DNA of 64,000 nt from Durusdinium trenchii (taxonomy: Eukaryota > Sar > Dinophyceae > Suessiales > Symbiodiniaceae). The notes beneath the pieces are model-generated. The model had not been told where the DNA came from, ran no database searches, and saw only the letters and a list, made by a program, of their open reading frames with translations. This document shows positions 26,428 to 37,323 of the stretch, piece after piece. Position 1 is the first letter of the stretch. Every line of letters begins with the position of its first letter. The stretch is taken from positions 408,079-472,078 of the forward strand of contig CAXAMN010001447.1 in NCBI GenBank assembly GCA_963970005.1. The letters are read 5' to 3'. A program made the translations under genes and the position numbers.

Positions 26428-28558
26428 TTGGTGGGAGGGACGGAGGAGGGAGGGACAAAGAGAGATAGAGAGAATACAATGTCAAGGTCCTTTTTGCCCA
26501 GGGCACAAAAGGGTCTAATCATCCATTTCTCTTTGAGTCAAAGGCTCGACTCGTACGGCGTTTCTGCGGGCAACCGTTAGATCCCTCAGGGGAGAATATT
26601 CATGGACCCTGACATATCCCAAGCACGTTTCCAAGCTATGTACATCCACCTTGCGAGTCCATTTAAAACTTTGCAAACACCAACGATGGTGGTTAGGTAA
26701 AGACCCTTCACACAATGGTTGTGGGAATGCCAGCATTTATATATGTATCAAGTATAAGTATATTGAGTATAGACACCATAGTACAACCAGCCAAAAAGAA
26801 CCAGGAGATCCATCCAAGACCTGCACGTTCCCCACCTCGGTGTTTCGTCACATCATGCCCCCCCCTTTGGGATGTTGGGGCCTGGGCCACCCCCAGGTCT
26901 CTTGAGTGAGTGGGCGTGTCATGAGTCCTTGTCATAAGGGATAGCTCTTAGTCCTTGGCTCCCTGTCAGTGAACAAATTGGTCGTACAACTGTCTAACTA
27001 GCGAATAACTAACCATGTATACAACCATGCACATATATGGTTCAAATCTGTATGAACGACTTGATAGAAACAATCCGCAATTAGGAGGGGGGCATCTCTA
27101 CATAGATCAATCTACATGACCAAAAACTAGCACCTTTGCCCTATTGAAAACACCTTGGAGCGGTCGGACAACTAAATGAACACATCACTGCACGTTGGGA
27201 GCCCCTTTGGCACAACTCCTTCCGGTACTATTGTACTATTTCAGATCAAACGTAACCCCAACTTGGACCTAACCTCACTTCCTAATTCCATGCTATTCTT
27301 GCAGTGTTTCTTCAAAAACAAGCCATCTTCGCAACTTTGCACCCGCCCGGCTTCATGGGTTCATCCGGTTCGTCATCCACACCGGCTAAGCCCGTCTGGT
27401 GGTCGTCTCACATGTCTGCTCCGTCTCCACCGCACACCCATCTCCATCCGCACGGCTCGGACGAACAGTCGGAGGATGTACCTTTACGGCTCGCTGGAAG
27501 AAACCTGCGACGGCTCGTCGAAACGACGTTGTCTGATGGACGAAGAGCGACCGGGGAGCGCTTGGGAGCTTGGGCAGAAATTCCTTCTGACACAAGGTGG
27601 CCCTCTCCCTTACATATGGGGTTGATTCAGCCTGAAAAACTGTTCATCTGCAGTTGCGCCAAGCTCAGCCCCAAAAAGCCTCAATTACATTGAAACATAT
27701 TGAAAACCAAACTTGACTCCCCCTGAGACTGGTTTTAGATCCCAAAAGACTCAATCTCAAGTTAGTGATTTTCCTGAACACTTTGCGGATGGGATGTGTT
27801 TCCAAGGCCGCGCTCTTCCGAGGCTCCAAACCACCCAAGAAGTGCCTTCATGAGCCCCTAAACCACCCCCAAACCGAGGATCGTTTTCAGAAGGTCGCAG
27901 GCGAAGGTAATGGAGAGTCCAAAGCTCCCCAAAGCTCCATTTGGACAGGTTTTGTTGACCCCCAAAAGTACCACCAGGTCGTCGAAGCATAACATAAACC
28001 TCGAGAAAAGACACCAAACCCAACCCGACCCATGACGAAGGACCGAAACACGCCGATAGAATTAATAAATCAAGTAACCAAACATGTTGTTTGTTCTTTT
28101 TTTTGGTGTAGCTATAATTCCATACCAGTCCCATGTAGCGTTGCGGATTTCCATACTGTGGCATGCCCAAGCTTTGCTAGCCATGCCGCACGACTCTGAT
28201 CAAAACACCATTGATGACCTCGAGACATCTAACAAAGCATGGTCAAACCCGTGGTTTGCTGAGTTCAAATCCAACCTTTTGCTTAGATGACCTTACTTTT
28301 GGAGACGCTGGCTTGCGAAGTTGCCAATGCTGCACAAACGCACAACTTCACACAGCAAGCAAAAAACACCCGCGAAAGCAACGACAACAACAGAACCACC
28401 GCACCAACCCAAAACAAAAACATGTTCACGCCAAAACATTCACAACAATAAAGCACCCTGCACAACCGAAACATTCGGTAAGAATATATGGTAATAAACA
28501 AGCAACACAAAGAGGTGAGTGTACATGTATGAAAAACAAGATGTGTCAGGATGTTTCA

Positions 28559-28616
28559 GGTACCTCCTCAGAAGGTATTTGCACCCTCTAAACCCACCCC
28601 AAACACCTTCTCAGAA
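28559..28616. repeat. Family 3 inner part
   Basis: TACCTCCTCAGAAGGTATTT and GCACCCTCTAAACCCACCCC are identical to the 32.55 kb copy for about 40 bases, and the inner right arm ACCTTCTCAGA is present. The outer arms are lost. Confidence 0.82.
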
Positions 28617-30500
28617 CTTACAAGAAATAGATCTCTTCCAACAGCTGAACTCGGACCAACGGGGGGTGCCGCGTGCCGGCGCCTGGCGCCTCCGATGGTT
28701 CTGGAGGGCCTAAGGCCAGCTGCGACCTGGGAGGGTGGCAGGACTTCCGCCCCAAACGCCATGACATAGTGATCCTCAAATGGATCTAACTCCAATATAC
28801 CAGCTGCTTAGGTTCGGGGTTACCTGGCTGGACGGGCCCCCACACTGCTGAAAAAGGTCACCAGACTGGACACCCAGACAGGAAGCGCTAGGTATACTGG
28901 TCAAACTTCATATATAGTGAGGATCTACGAACAAGCGAAGACTGATGATAGACAAGCAAATCGAGCATGCCGTAGACTACTTGAGTAAAGCCTATAAATA
29001 AAAGTGGTTGCTTCTTTTTCGTGATCCCCCAGTGATACCCAAACAGGAGAGGATCAACGGACTTCTATCTATTTGGGGGTCAATGTATAGACTCTTGATG
29101 AGATGTCACCCTGCCTGGGGCCTCTTCTTTTTAAGAGGTTGTTCAATGCATGGACCTGGGGAGGGTTTATCAATCAAGAGCCTTTACAGTATGTCAAGAT
29201 AATATGTCCATAACACATGCGTGCGTGGGCATCTGATGGCATACATGGAATCCTTGCCGAAAGGAACATGGAAGAGTTAGGCTAAAAAACCCATCACGCC
29301 AGCGGCGTACGTACGCGCTTGGCGTCCAACTGATGGAGCAGCGTTTGGTCTGGCGGCCAGACTGCATCGAGTACTTCTGATCCTTTCTACCCAACCACTC
29401 CGGTCACAGCCCGAACACCCTGGTCCCGACCAACACCGAAAGGGATGAAAGCGCACGAACCGATTCCTCCAGTTCGCGTGAGTGAGAACATGTTCGGCGA
29501 CACTGGCTGGAGTGGTCATGGGAGAGCTTGAGGACGGCTCCACTGTTGAGGTCAGAACCCCCTTGGTTTCTTTTGATCCAGCAATTCCTCCTCGGTCCCT
29601 TGCAGAATTGGAAGGATTTGCTACCCGGGGTCCTCAGATGAGGGTGTGGCAAAGACCCAGAACGCTTCGCTTCCCGAAACGCTTCCAGACCCGAGCTTCG
29701 CTTGCGAAGCATGTACCACAAGGACGAAGAAGAACTGGATCAAACCCGAAAACGAGCCGAACTTCGGGTTAAGAAGTTCTTCAGTGATGGGTGGACCATC
29801 CGAAGTCCTAGGGCTGCGAAGTCCGACGTCCGGATGTGGGGTTTACAAAGCATGACCCGGCGCCTGAACCCAAGCACTGGATGTGTATCAACACTCCCAA
29901 GCACTGGAAGAGAGGAAATAGATCAAAACTATACAAAATTCATTTCTTGGGAGTCTCCCATCAAGAGTGGACATGATCCATTAGTTAATCTATTCGGTTC
30001 ATGATTTTGATCCACAGCCACCTGTCCCTGGAGCAAACTGAGGCCACCGCAGCGCGGATAGTGCCTCCTGGCAGAAAAAGAACGAGGCCGGAGAGGCTCC
30101 GCGAGCTCACAGGTCCTTGTTAATGCCATCAACCCAAGTCTTTAAAATCTATTCAGAAAAAACACCCCCAAAAAACAAACAGAATCCTTGGAATCAGCTC
30201 TTAGCCCGTGTGGTTTGTCATAATTCTGGCTCCATAGTTTGAGTGGACTTTACAGCTGATTTGATATCAAACCATGTCTTTTCATGTCCTATCACGATGA
30301 GGATTGTTTTGGTGGGAGGGGCTACCTGAACAGGTCAATGAGATGTCAGCGTACCACAGATTGCGTACCACGATGTATGACAAGCATTCCAGGCCTTCCG
30401 ACAAGTTCCAGCCCCTCCCAATTCAGAAGTGCTGTGACTGTCATAATAAACCACATCTCCACGAGACGAACATCACTGAAGTACCGTTGAAACATGTCAT

Positions 30501-30579
30501 CCCAAGTACTTTGTGTAGTTGAAGTAGTACTTAGTGTACTTGAAGAATTACATCCCAGTACTGTCTTCAGTACTTGGGG
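30501..30579. repeat. Foldback with CCCAAGTACT ends
   Basis: CCCAAGTACT at 30501 is mirrored by AGTACTTGGGG at 30569-30579. Further AGTACT and GTACTT copies lie between. Confidence 0.6.
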
Positions 30580-30680
30580 TATGTGTACGGATGTACTGGT
30601 GTGCCGGCCAAACGGATGCCACCAGCCGCCAGCAACGCGGCCAATGGCGTGAACTGCACAGCTTCTTGCTACCAGTAGGA

Positions 30681-30774
30681 TTCATGTAGACTCTTAATTC
30701 ATAACCCCAGCCTGAATTGAACATATCCTCTTCAAGCTTGGGGGGTAGTCTACATTCAAGAGTCTACATTCATG
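30681..30774. repeat. AATGTAGACTC foldback
   Basis: TTCATGTAGACTCTTAATTC at 30681 is mirrored by AAGAGTCTACATTCATG at 30758-30774, with another TAGTCTACATT at 30746. Related single arms lie at 32870-32898 and 48023-48053. Confidence 0.7.
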
Positions 30775-31323
30775 CCCTTGTTGCTAGTAGCGATGCCGAT
30801 CGCCCGAAGATCGCTGACCGCAGCGATCCGCCCCGCACCTTCAGTTGAGGCCAGCCAGGCACATCAACACCTCCAAGCGGCTTGTGGTGCGTTTGGGGCT
30901 CTGTTTAAGGCGGACTCAGGCGGACTCAGGCGTATTTTCGAACAATCTGCAAAGCTTCAAAACCTTGGTGAAAAGGATGTTCCAGGAATATCTCAGAACT
31001 GGTGAAAAACCACCGTGCTCTGAGTCGGATCTGGGTGCTCTGAGGCGTGGAACTCGATCGGATTTGGGTCGTCTTCTGCAAGTGGTCGGCCCTTTTCATG
31101 TCAATCCAGTCATTGTCTTGGGTCGTCCCTTAACCAATGGTACCTATACTTGGAAGTTCAGTCTCAATTGTGCGCTTGGACCAACGGCACTGGAGCCACG
31201 CACTCGTTCCTTACAGCTTTGGTACCAAATCAACGACCGTTCCGCTCGATTCGATCTGAAAGCTCTTGTGGCTCCAGCAGAAATCGGATCCACGAGCAGC
31301 TCAGCATGTACATCGATGTTTAC

Positions 31324-31385
31324 CCTCCCTCCAACGTCTTCATGGTTACATGGCATGGCATGGCCCCGATTGCGGAAGACCAGAC
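31324..31385. repeat. Foldback element, family 1 (partial)
   Basis: CTCCCTCCAACGTCTTCATG followed by GTTACATGGCATGGCATGGC and CCCGATTGCGGAAGACCA: left arm and core only. Confidence 0.65.
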
Positions 31386-32549
31386 AACCCCCACAAAAGA
31401 AGACCACTCGATCTACAGTAATTCTGGTCCACAGGTCCACAGGCTTCCATGGCACATGCTTCGGAAGTCATTCATCCACCATCTAATCCATGGGTCATCA
31501 TGGGTCCCACAGTCTCTCCGAACTCCTTTTGGCGCCCCACGCCCCACGCCCTGCGCTGCGCTCTCTCTCCGCCTCCCCAGGGCCAGCTGCCGCTCTCGGC
31601 GACCTGACGCCAAGACCTCGGAGCGGCGGTGTTCGGTGACGTGGTCGCACCCGGTGGTCGAAAGGAAAGGATGTTCCGCCAGAAAGGGAGGATTGACTCG
31701 CTTCCGAACATGGGAATCATCCTCATCCACCAAGTCCGCCCAAAACCCATGGACCGAAGGGTCAAATTGAAGGGGAGTTGGGGAGATGAATGATGGGATG
31801 GAGGGCATGACGGCATGACTACGTACATTACATATAATATAGCTCCCCAAGGGACTTTTCATGACTTTTCAAGGGTTTCTTCTCCGACTGCTTGGCAGCA
31901 GATGTTCACCTAGCTCCAAGCCAGGTGATTTACAAAAGAGAGCGGGTGATTTACTGGGGGAGTGATTTTAGTCAGCGTTTTCTTGCCACAACATCCTTTC
32001 CGTTTAAACTTTCTGTTTAGAAAATCCAACATCAATGGCATGCAGTGGCACACGTCACCCCATGTTTGGCATTGAGCGCTAGGCTGCTGATGGGGAAAAA
32101 CCGCCAAAGTTTTGATGGTGTTGGGTTCACATGTTTTCACCAGCAACGGCAATCGGACATACAAATAAACAGATCTAAAAACTGTTTGATGCACAAGGTT
32201 TCCTGCATATCATCGCGACAAAAACAAGGGGTTCCTACACACAAAAAGAGTGCTTCACTTCCATCAACATAATACACATGTTCAACATATGTCAACATTG
32301 TTCAACACATATGTCATCATTTCTCTGTCTGCAACACACATTAATTTCAGCATATAATATCGTTCGCATCATTTGACTCCTTAAAATGATCATGGCAGTG
32401 AACTTCACCACCACCTGAACAGGTCCTTCGGATTTCGCCCTCCGAGAACTGCCATCCACGGCGGCCCATGACGGCCAGACCCAGGGAATGTAGGAACAGC
32501 TACGGGAAAGGGTGCTTCATACATACACCCTGGGAGTCCAGTTGACTAT

Positions 32550-32640
32550 CCCTAGGGCTCCAAGTACCTCCTCAGAAGGTATTTGCACCCTCTAAACCCA
32601 CCCCAGTCCCACCTTCTGAGAAGGTACTTGGAGCCCTAAG
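32550..32640. repeat. Foldback element, family 3 (complete)
   Basis: CCTAGGGCTCCAAGTACCTC and the right arm ending GTACTTGGAGCCCTAAG form inverted repeats of about 30 bases with one or two differences. Core ATTTGCACCCTCTAAACCCA. Confidence 0.87.
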
Positions 32641-32869
32641 GTATAAAAAGAACGGTCTGACGAACGGTGAGAGTTCGGATCGGAACGGACCAAGGACGAC
32701 ACCTGGTGAGTCAGTCGATTTTTCCGTCGAAGTGGAGGTGTTGGTGGTCGACATGGTGCCCACAAAACGGTCACTCCTGTCACTCCAACTGAGGTCCCAA
32801 GCGGGATGCCGGGACCTGAGGTCTCAGGTCTGTGGCGCACGGTTCCAAGGATGTCCAAATGCAGGTGAC

Positions 32870-32898
32870 TAATGTAGACTCATTATTGAACCCTCCCC
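32870..32898. repeat. AATGTAGACTC dispersed repeat
   Basis: TAATGTAGACTCATTATTGA followed by ACCCTCCCC matches the arm of the 30.68 kb foldback. Confidence 0.6.
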
Positions 32899-33132
32899 AT
32901 TTGGATGAACGGACTTGCGGACTGTCTGTGTCAGGCGCGCACCCACACACTCCCTTGTTACGTTTTGTAACGGGTTGTGGTGGACATGATCTGTGAGACC
33001 AATCGTGAACTACATGACCCTCATTCTCTGTACACTACGAAGCGAAATGCAGGGCATCGGCGGAGGGAAATGTGCAAAAGTTCGTTCGATGGGTGCTCAA
33101 GTGAATTGGTACAAATTAGCAGGTCAAGTGAC

Positions 33133-34132
33133 CTAATTAGGGCCAGGGTGCGTTACTAAGTCGAAGCTCTTCTTTCGAAAGAGGTAGTATCGGATATGTT
33201 GTGTAAACTTCTCCCGCTTGCTTGTTGTGATTTCTGGCCAATCCGGCCAGGGTGGAGATTCGTCTGTTACGGAAATTGGAAGGGGCAAAATCCCATTGTG
33301 AAACGGTGGATTGTGGGAAATTGTGAGAATAAGATCTTGCATATATTGGTATGTGGCAATGGGATTGGGGAGCTTAGGGCGTCTTGAGACACCCGATTCA
33401 TGATACCGAGAAAAACCTAATCGTGTTAGACTGGAAGCTCCTTGCAATTGGGAGGATTTTGGTTCTGGAGAATGTCTGGATATGTTTGATTATTAAACGA
33501 AATGTCTCGGCTATAGAACACGGACAGATTTAAGCTTGGTTGGCTGCAAAGAGGTCTTTGGATCATTGTACTCTAGTATTTCGTTGGAGCTCTCATTCGA
33601 AACTCGGATTGGCAAGAGACGTCCAGCCCATAACATAAACGAAACTGTCAGTTCCGTCCACGAGATACCCGGGTCCTTGGGCATCGGGGCCGCTGTTTCT
33701 GCTGGCCATTGGATTAGGTTACAAAAACTCCAGACTAGTCTGGCGTAGTTACAACCCCATGGACATGACCAGAAGACGACTTGATGTGGTTCAGCGGGCA
33801 TTTCGTATAGATTACGTGCAGCTGGCCAATCTCGCAGTTGTGCTAGACGTACGGCAAATGATAGCGTTAAAATCATCTGCTCTGGAGTGTCGGGTCTACT
33901 GGCTGGGGTCTGCGTCTCGTCAGTCCCTGTCGAGCTTAGTCATTCTTTCACATGACAAATCAAGAATGTATTTATAGATTGCAGTAAGCTGGTCTTTTTG
34001 ACTGTCGTAATACTGTTTAACAGTATCACAGGTTGAAATAAATTCAGGGAGATCTGCAGTACATGTTCGTACTGCCTTCATCTGCAAGCGTGTTTCCAAG
34101 AATGTGGTAGGCTTCAGTGTACGAATGTGCAT
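33133..34132 (-). pseudogene. C-terminal domain of the giant element's ORF2, multiply frameshifted
   Basis: After RNase H the coding signal hops through frames. 33920-34132 gives CTADLPEFISTCDTVKQYYD and a helical stretch. 33511-33940 gives TDETQTPASRPDTPEQM, then VVFWSCPWGCNY and SWTELTVSFMLWAGRLLPI. About 33420-33540 has an open stretch (FYSRDISFNNQTYPDIL) in the +1 frame. 33133-33447 ends with EKFTQHIRYYLFRKK and a stop at 33133. The piece ELTVSFMLWAGRLLPI lines up with YVELAVVFFLQGFRLPS in the separate RNase H element at 58.6-59.8 kb, which supports a shared C-terminal domain of unknown function that extends to 33133. This is the most broken part of the element. Stops at 33513-33490 lie in the old frame but not in the +1 frame. 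Confidence 0.6.
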
Positions 34133-34619
34133 TATCGATCTGCAGGTGGGACTTAATTTTGAACACGTGGAATCTTGATCGGTCCCAAACTTGACATAAT
34201 CTAATGATTAAATCCCAATGATCTCGCTTATGTGGGGATTCGTGTATTGTGTCTGCGTCGATGTGTGCAATGACATTGACTACAAACTGTGAGTCTGTGT
34301 AAAAGGAGACTTGCGCTGGTTCCTGCGACAGGCTCGCTTGTTCGGCACCAATCAACATGGCGAAAAGCTCTGCGCGATTAATGGTTTGTGCCCCGGGACA
34401 ATGGCCTGTTGCCAGGACTTTATAGTCACTCCTTCTGAGACGATGAGGGACACCGTGTGCGGTGGATGACTGCCCAGGCGGCACGGGCAACAAATGGGCT
34501 TTTAGGATTAAAACATGATCCATCTGTATATATCGTGTCATCACGACCAGACTCAATCTGCGTGTTGACCTGGATGGTGTGGTGACGAAGATGCATGGCT
34601 TGTCGCACCAAATCCACAT
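34044..34619 (-). CDS. RNase H domain, main part
   Basis: Continues RNase H from the RT frame; useful coding starts near 34445 (RRSDYKVLATGHCPG). It supplies the remaining catalytic carboxylates: Glu in NRAELFAML, Asp in FYTDSQFVV and Asp in LGNTLADEGS. With TDGS in the previous segment, all four D-E-D-D residues are present. Family role: degrades the RNA strand of the RNA-DNA hybrid during or after reverse transcription. The first about 55 codons of the frame are shadow of the RT segment. After ADEG the frame dies within nine codons and the protein continues in the next frame. Confidence 0.87.
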   Translation of the reverse strand: MWIWCDKPCIFVTTPSRSTRRLSLVVMTRYIQMDHVLILKAHLLPVPPGQSSTAHGVPHRLRRSDYKVLATGHCPGAQTINRAELFAMLIGAEQASLSQEPAQVSFYTDSQFVVNVIAHIDADTIHESPHKRDHWDLIIRLCQVWDRSRFHVFKIKSHLQIDNAHSYTEAYHILGNTLADEGSTNMYCRSP

Positions 34620-37323
34620 CGGGTGAATGCAATGGCAGTGGGAACCAGCATAAATGTGTGTTGGCCGTCAAATACTGAATAGCCCCCTTGTGTTGTGTTC
34701 GAATATGTTGAAAGCTGGGGCACTCAAGGAAGAAATGCTTATGAGTATCGTATTGGTTACAAAATGGGCAGTTTGGTGCCTGTTGCGCACTCCATTGTGC
34801 GATCACTCCATTGGACTGCCACCCGGCTGTCAAAGTCAAGGCCAATATTCTACGCTGTCTATCTGTAAATTGTCGAAGTATCTTATTGGTTGTCCAAGAG
34901 TCGAATGGCAAATGTGTGACACCTTTGCGGTGCGCGATTTCATTGTGGCATTGCCAGTCCCATGCGATGCGGAGTTCTTTTTTAATGGCTTTACTGGTGG
35001 TATGTGGGAGGCTAAGTCTAAGACCACCCGGGCCTAGCAGGGTGGCATTGACTGTCATTTCCCATCCTAAGCGCCGCAAATAGGAGGCCAGAGCGGTGGC
35101 AGGACCATGGACTTGTCCGTTGAATTGTCGAATTGCATGCGCAAAGCGGTGTGCGAGGTGTGGGCGGTACACAAATAAGCGTCGAAGAGTGGTCAGGAGG
35201 TCGGACACGACGTATAGCATGGGGTCTTGGATGCGACTGGAAAGATAATGCAAGGCCACGTGGCTAGACGCCTGTTTGTGTTCCCCAACCAAAACTGTAG
35301 TGGCAGCCCGTCGTAGGTTGGTAAAGTGCTTTTCACCGATTGTCATACCTAATGCTCCGTAAAATGTTGCTGGCCAGATGGCTGTCTGTATCTTTTCGGC
35401 CCTGTCTTCTAAAATGAGGTTCAACTTACGGAGCCTATTACATTTTGCTATGGCGTTATCAATCTTGTCTCGCAATGGGCCTAGAACAACTTGGTTTGTG
35501 TAAGAGATCATACATCCCAAATCCTGGACATGATTCTTAATCTTGAACATGAAGTCAGGTTGGAGCATGATTTGAGAGGCATCACACCAAAATTGTCGCA
35601 GGGGTTTGGAGGTAGCCCAACCCCATGACTTGCCCATATCGATCTTCATACGCAGTTCACTAACCAGGTTGAGGATTTTGACCATGGCTCTAAATGTCTC
35701 CCTTTCGGAGGTAGACATGAACGACCAGTTGTCTGCATAGGTGAAAGGATGGACTTGCGGTGTCTTAATGACATGGTGAAAGACGAAGCTGAGGGCTAAC
35801 ATTCCCACTACGGACATCGAGTCCCCTTCCGGTAGGCCGGTAGTAGAGTGAGCTGCCTCCCCGATGGCTTGGCCACATTGAAGGACACGTGTCAGCCTAC
35901 GTAATGACTTGAACCAAAAATCAGCAATGTAGTAGGGGATCCCTAACAGGTTGAAGACATATCGTACCACGCGACGCGGGATCAGGTTAAATGCTTTCAC
36001 AAGATCCATTGTCCAGCCACACCATGCCGTGCGGTGGGTACGGGCCTCTTCTATTTGGAGCATCTGCACTAAACTTAGATCCCTGGCTGACCTGTGTGGA
36101 AGGCCACCACTTATCTCCGGCGGCCATAGGTGGGACCACTGTTTAAGCACTTGGTCGGCTATAAGTGTAGACGAAAGGCGAGCGAGGTAGCCGAGAATGG
36201 TAATGGGCCTGCCGTCTGAGATACCTTCTGGCTGGGGTTTTTTGGCAAACAGTAATGTTCTAGCCTGCATGCGTTGTGATGTATGACCATGTGACCATGT
36301 AAGGGACAAGATCCGTGAGAGGTCGACAACCATGTCCCAGGTGAGAGCTTGAAGCTCCTCTGAGTGCCATCCATCTTCGCCTATGGCTTTAAACGGTTTC
36401 AATTTATGAATTGATTCCCATAGCTTGAGTGGGCAGTCATACTTAATGTCTAGGGTATCTTGTGTTGGGATGATATCATCTAAGCGCTGGAATAGGTCAG
36501 ACCATGGTTCATCGGACTCCTGATCGTGTGGAGGGTCTCTAAGCCAGAATTGAGCCCAGTAGCGGTGAAAGGCGTCTGACATGGGTGCGATTGTGTATGC
36601 ATGCGAATCAAATGTGACAGTCGCCTGGGCTGGGACCTGACCCTGGACCTTACCTAGAACCATGCGCGTATTATTAACTGACATAACTTCGGCTGTGCAA
36701 GGACCAAATTGCACCCTACCTCCCACTGTGACGGGAATCGGCTGTGCGAGACGAAGTACTGTTTGGCCCTTGCTACTGCGGCAAAGTGTGGCGTCTGTTT
36801 GATGTTTGACCGGAATATCCTGCAAGAATGGTTGGTCTTTTTGCTTAATAAATTTGTATGCCTGTGAGTTGTTGGTATGTGACATTGCGAACTCGATGGC
36901 ATGCCGTTTATGGTGCCGGCGCAACTGTAACTCCTGACGTGCATAGGCATCGGCTTCGAAGCGGGTGAGTTGCAGGGCTTGCTGCAACCATTCTTCTGAA
37001 GGTGTAAGAACTGGGACGAAGGTTACGAATTCAAAGCCCAATAGCCATGCTGCCCACGAGCGACCGAAGCCTTGTGCTTGCTTGATGACGTTCCATTCGT
37101 GTTGAAGTTGTTGTACAAGTGCGTTGTTGTCAGGATGTGTTCGTAGCTTACGACAATGTTGTAGAAGGGATGCTAAGCGTCGGACTTGTCTGACTTTCTG
37201 TCTTGCCTTATAAGATGTAATTTCTGTAGGAGGTTCATATGCTGCAGTCTTATCAGGCTTCACTGTTCTAGGTGTCACATATGTGACATAACGTGTAGGC
37301 CTACATCTGCCATAATATTTTTT
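34426..37323 (-). CDS. Reverse transcriptase with zinc motif and start of RNase H
   Basis: About 965 codons; the first in-frame initiator-like codon is a GTG at 37278, so this is better read as a continuation of the endonuclease frame than as a separate start. Domains: N-terminal helical linker (residues 1-290), RT fingers/palm with GISDGRPITIL (about 345), motif A MDLVKAFNLIPR (35980-36015), motif B GLPEGDSMS (35811-35840) and motif C TYADNW (35725-35742), where the usual second Asp is Asn. Near the C-terminus CPFCNQYDTHKHFFLECP (about 34720-34775) is the Cys/His zinc motif typical of non-LTR RTs. Then IYTDGSCFN begins RNase H with its first catalytic Asp. The frame ends at a TGA at 34426 inside RNase H; the rest follows in the +1 frame. 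Confidence 0.9.
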   Translation of the reverse strand, partial: KKYYGRCRPTRYVTYVTPRTVKPDKTAAYEPPTEITSYKARQKVRQVRRLASLLQHCRKLRTHPDNNALVQQLQHEWNVIKQAQGFGRSWAAWLLGFEFVTFVPVLTPSEEWLQQALQLTRFEADAYARQELQLRRHHKRHAIEFAMSHTNNSQAYKFIKQKDQPFLQDIPVKHQTDATLCRSSKGQTVLRLAQPIPVTVGGRVQFGPCTAEVMSVNNTRMVLGKVQGQVPAQATVTFDSHAYTIAPMSDAFHRYWAQFWLRDPPHDQESDEPWSDLFQRLDDIIPTQDTLDIKYDCPLKLWESIHKLKPFKAIGEDGWHSEELQALTWDMVVDLSRILSLTWSHGHTSQRMQARTLLFAKKPQPEGISDGRPITILGYLARLSSTLIADQVLKQWSHLWPPEISGGLPHRSARDLSLVQMLQIEEARTHRTAWCGWTMDLVKAFNLIPRRVVRYVFNLLGIPYYIADFWFKSLRRLTRVLQCGQAIGEAAHSTTGLPEGDSMSVVGMLALSFVFHHVIKTPQVHPFTYADNWSFMSTSERETFRAMVKILNLVSELRMKIDMGKSWGWATSKPLRQFWCDASQIMLQPDFMFKIKNHVQDLGCMISYTNQVVLGPLRDKIDNAIAKCNRLRKLNLILEDRAEKIQTAIWPATFYGALGMTIGEKHFTNLRRAATTVLVGEHKQASSHVALHYLSSRIQDPMLYVVSDLLTTLRRLFVYRPHLAHRFAHAIRQFNGQVHGPATALASYLRRLGWEMTVNATLLGPGGLRLSLPHTTSKAIKKELRIAWDWQCHNEIAHRKGVTHLPFDSWTTNKILRQFTDRQRRILALTLTAGWQSNGVIAQWSAQQAPNCPFCNQYDTHKHFFLECPSFQHIRTQHKGAIQYLTANTHLCWFPLPLHSPDVDLVRQAMHLRHHTIQVNTQIESGRDDTIYTDGSCFNPKSPFVARAAWAVIHRTRCPSSSQKE

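Larger units (their letters stand above)
20443..33132. other. No recognisable gene; repeat-rich spacer
   Basis: Contains the 21-base tandem at 22.2 kb, foldbacks at 23.9, 24.4, 28.6, 30.5, 30.7, 31.3 and 32.6 kb, and the 44-base direct repeats at 25.5 kb. A charged plus-strand stretch at about 29640-29800 (DEEELDQTRKRAELR) looks protein-like but is under 50 codons with no supporting context. Confidence 0.55.

Noticed and set aside
29640-29800. Charged helical stretch (KDEEELDQTRKRAELR) that could be an exon
   Set aside because: Under 50 convincing codons. No splice-site pair or neighbouring exon could be supported by eye.
30845-31770. Two overlapping plus-strand frames of more than 200 codons
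   Set aside because: Both run through the family 1 foldback copy and lack motifs. Length alone is weak evidence in this GC range.
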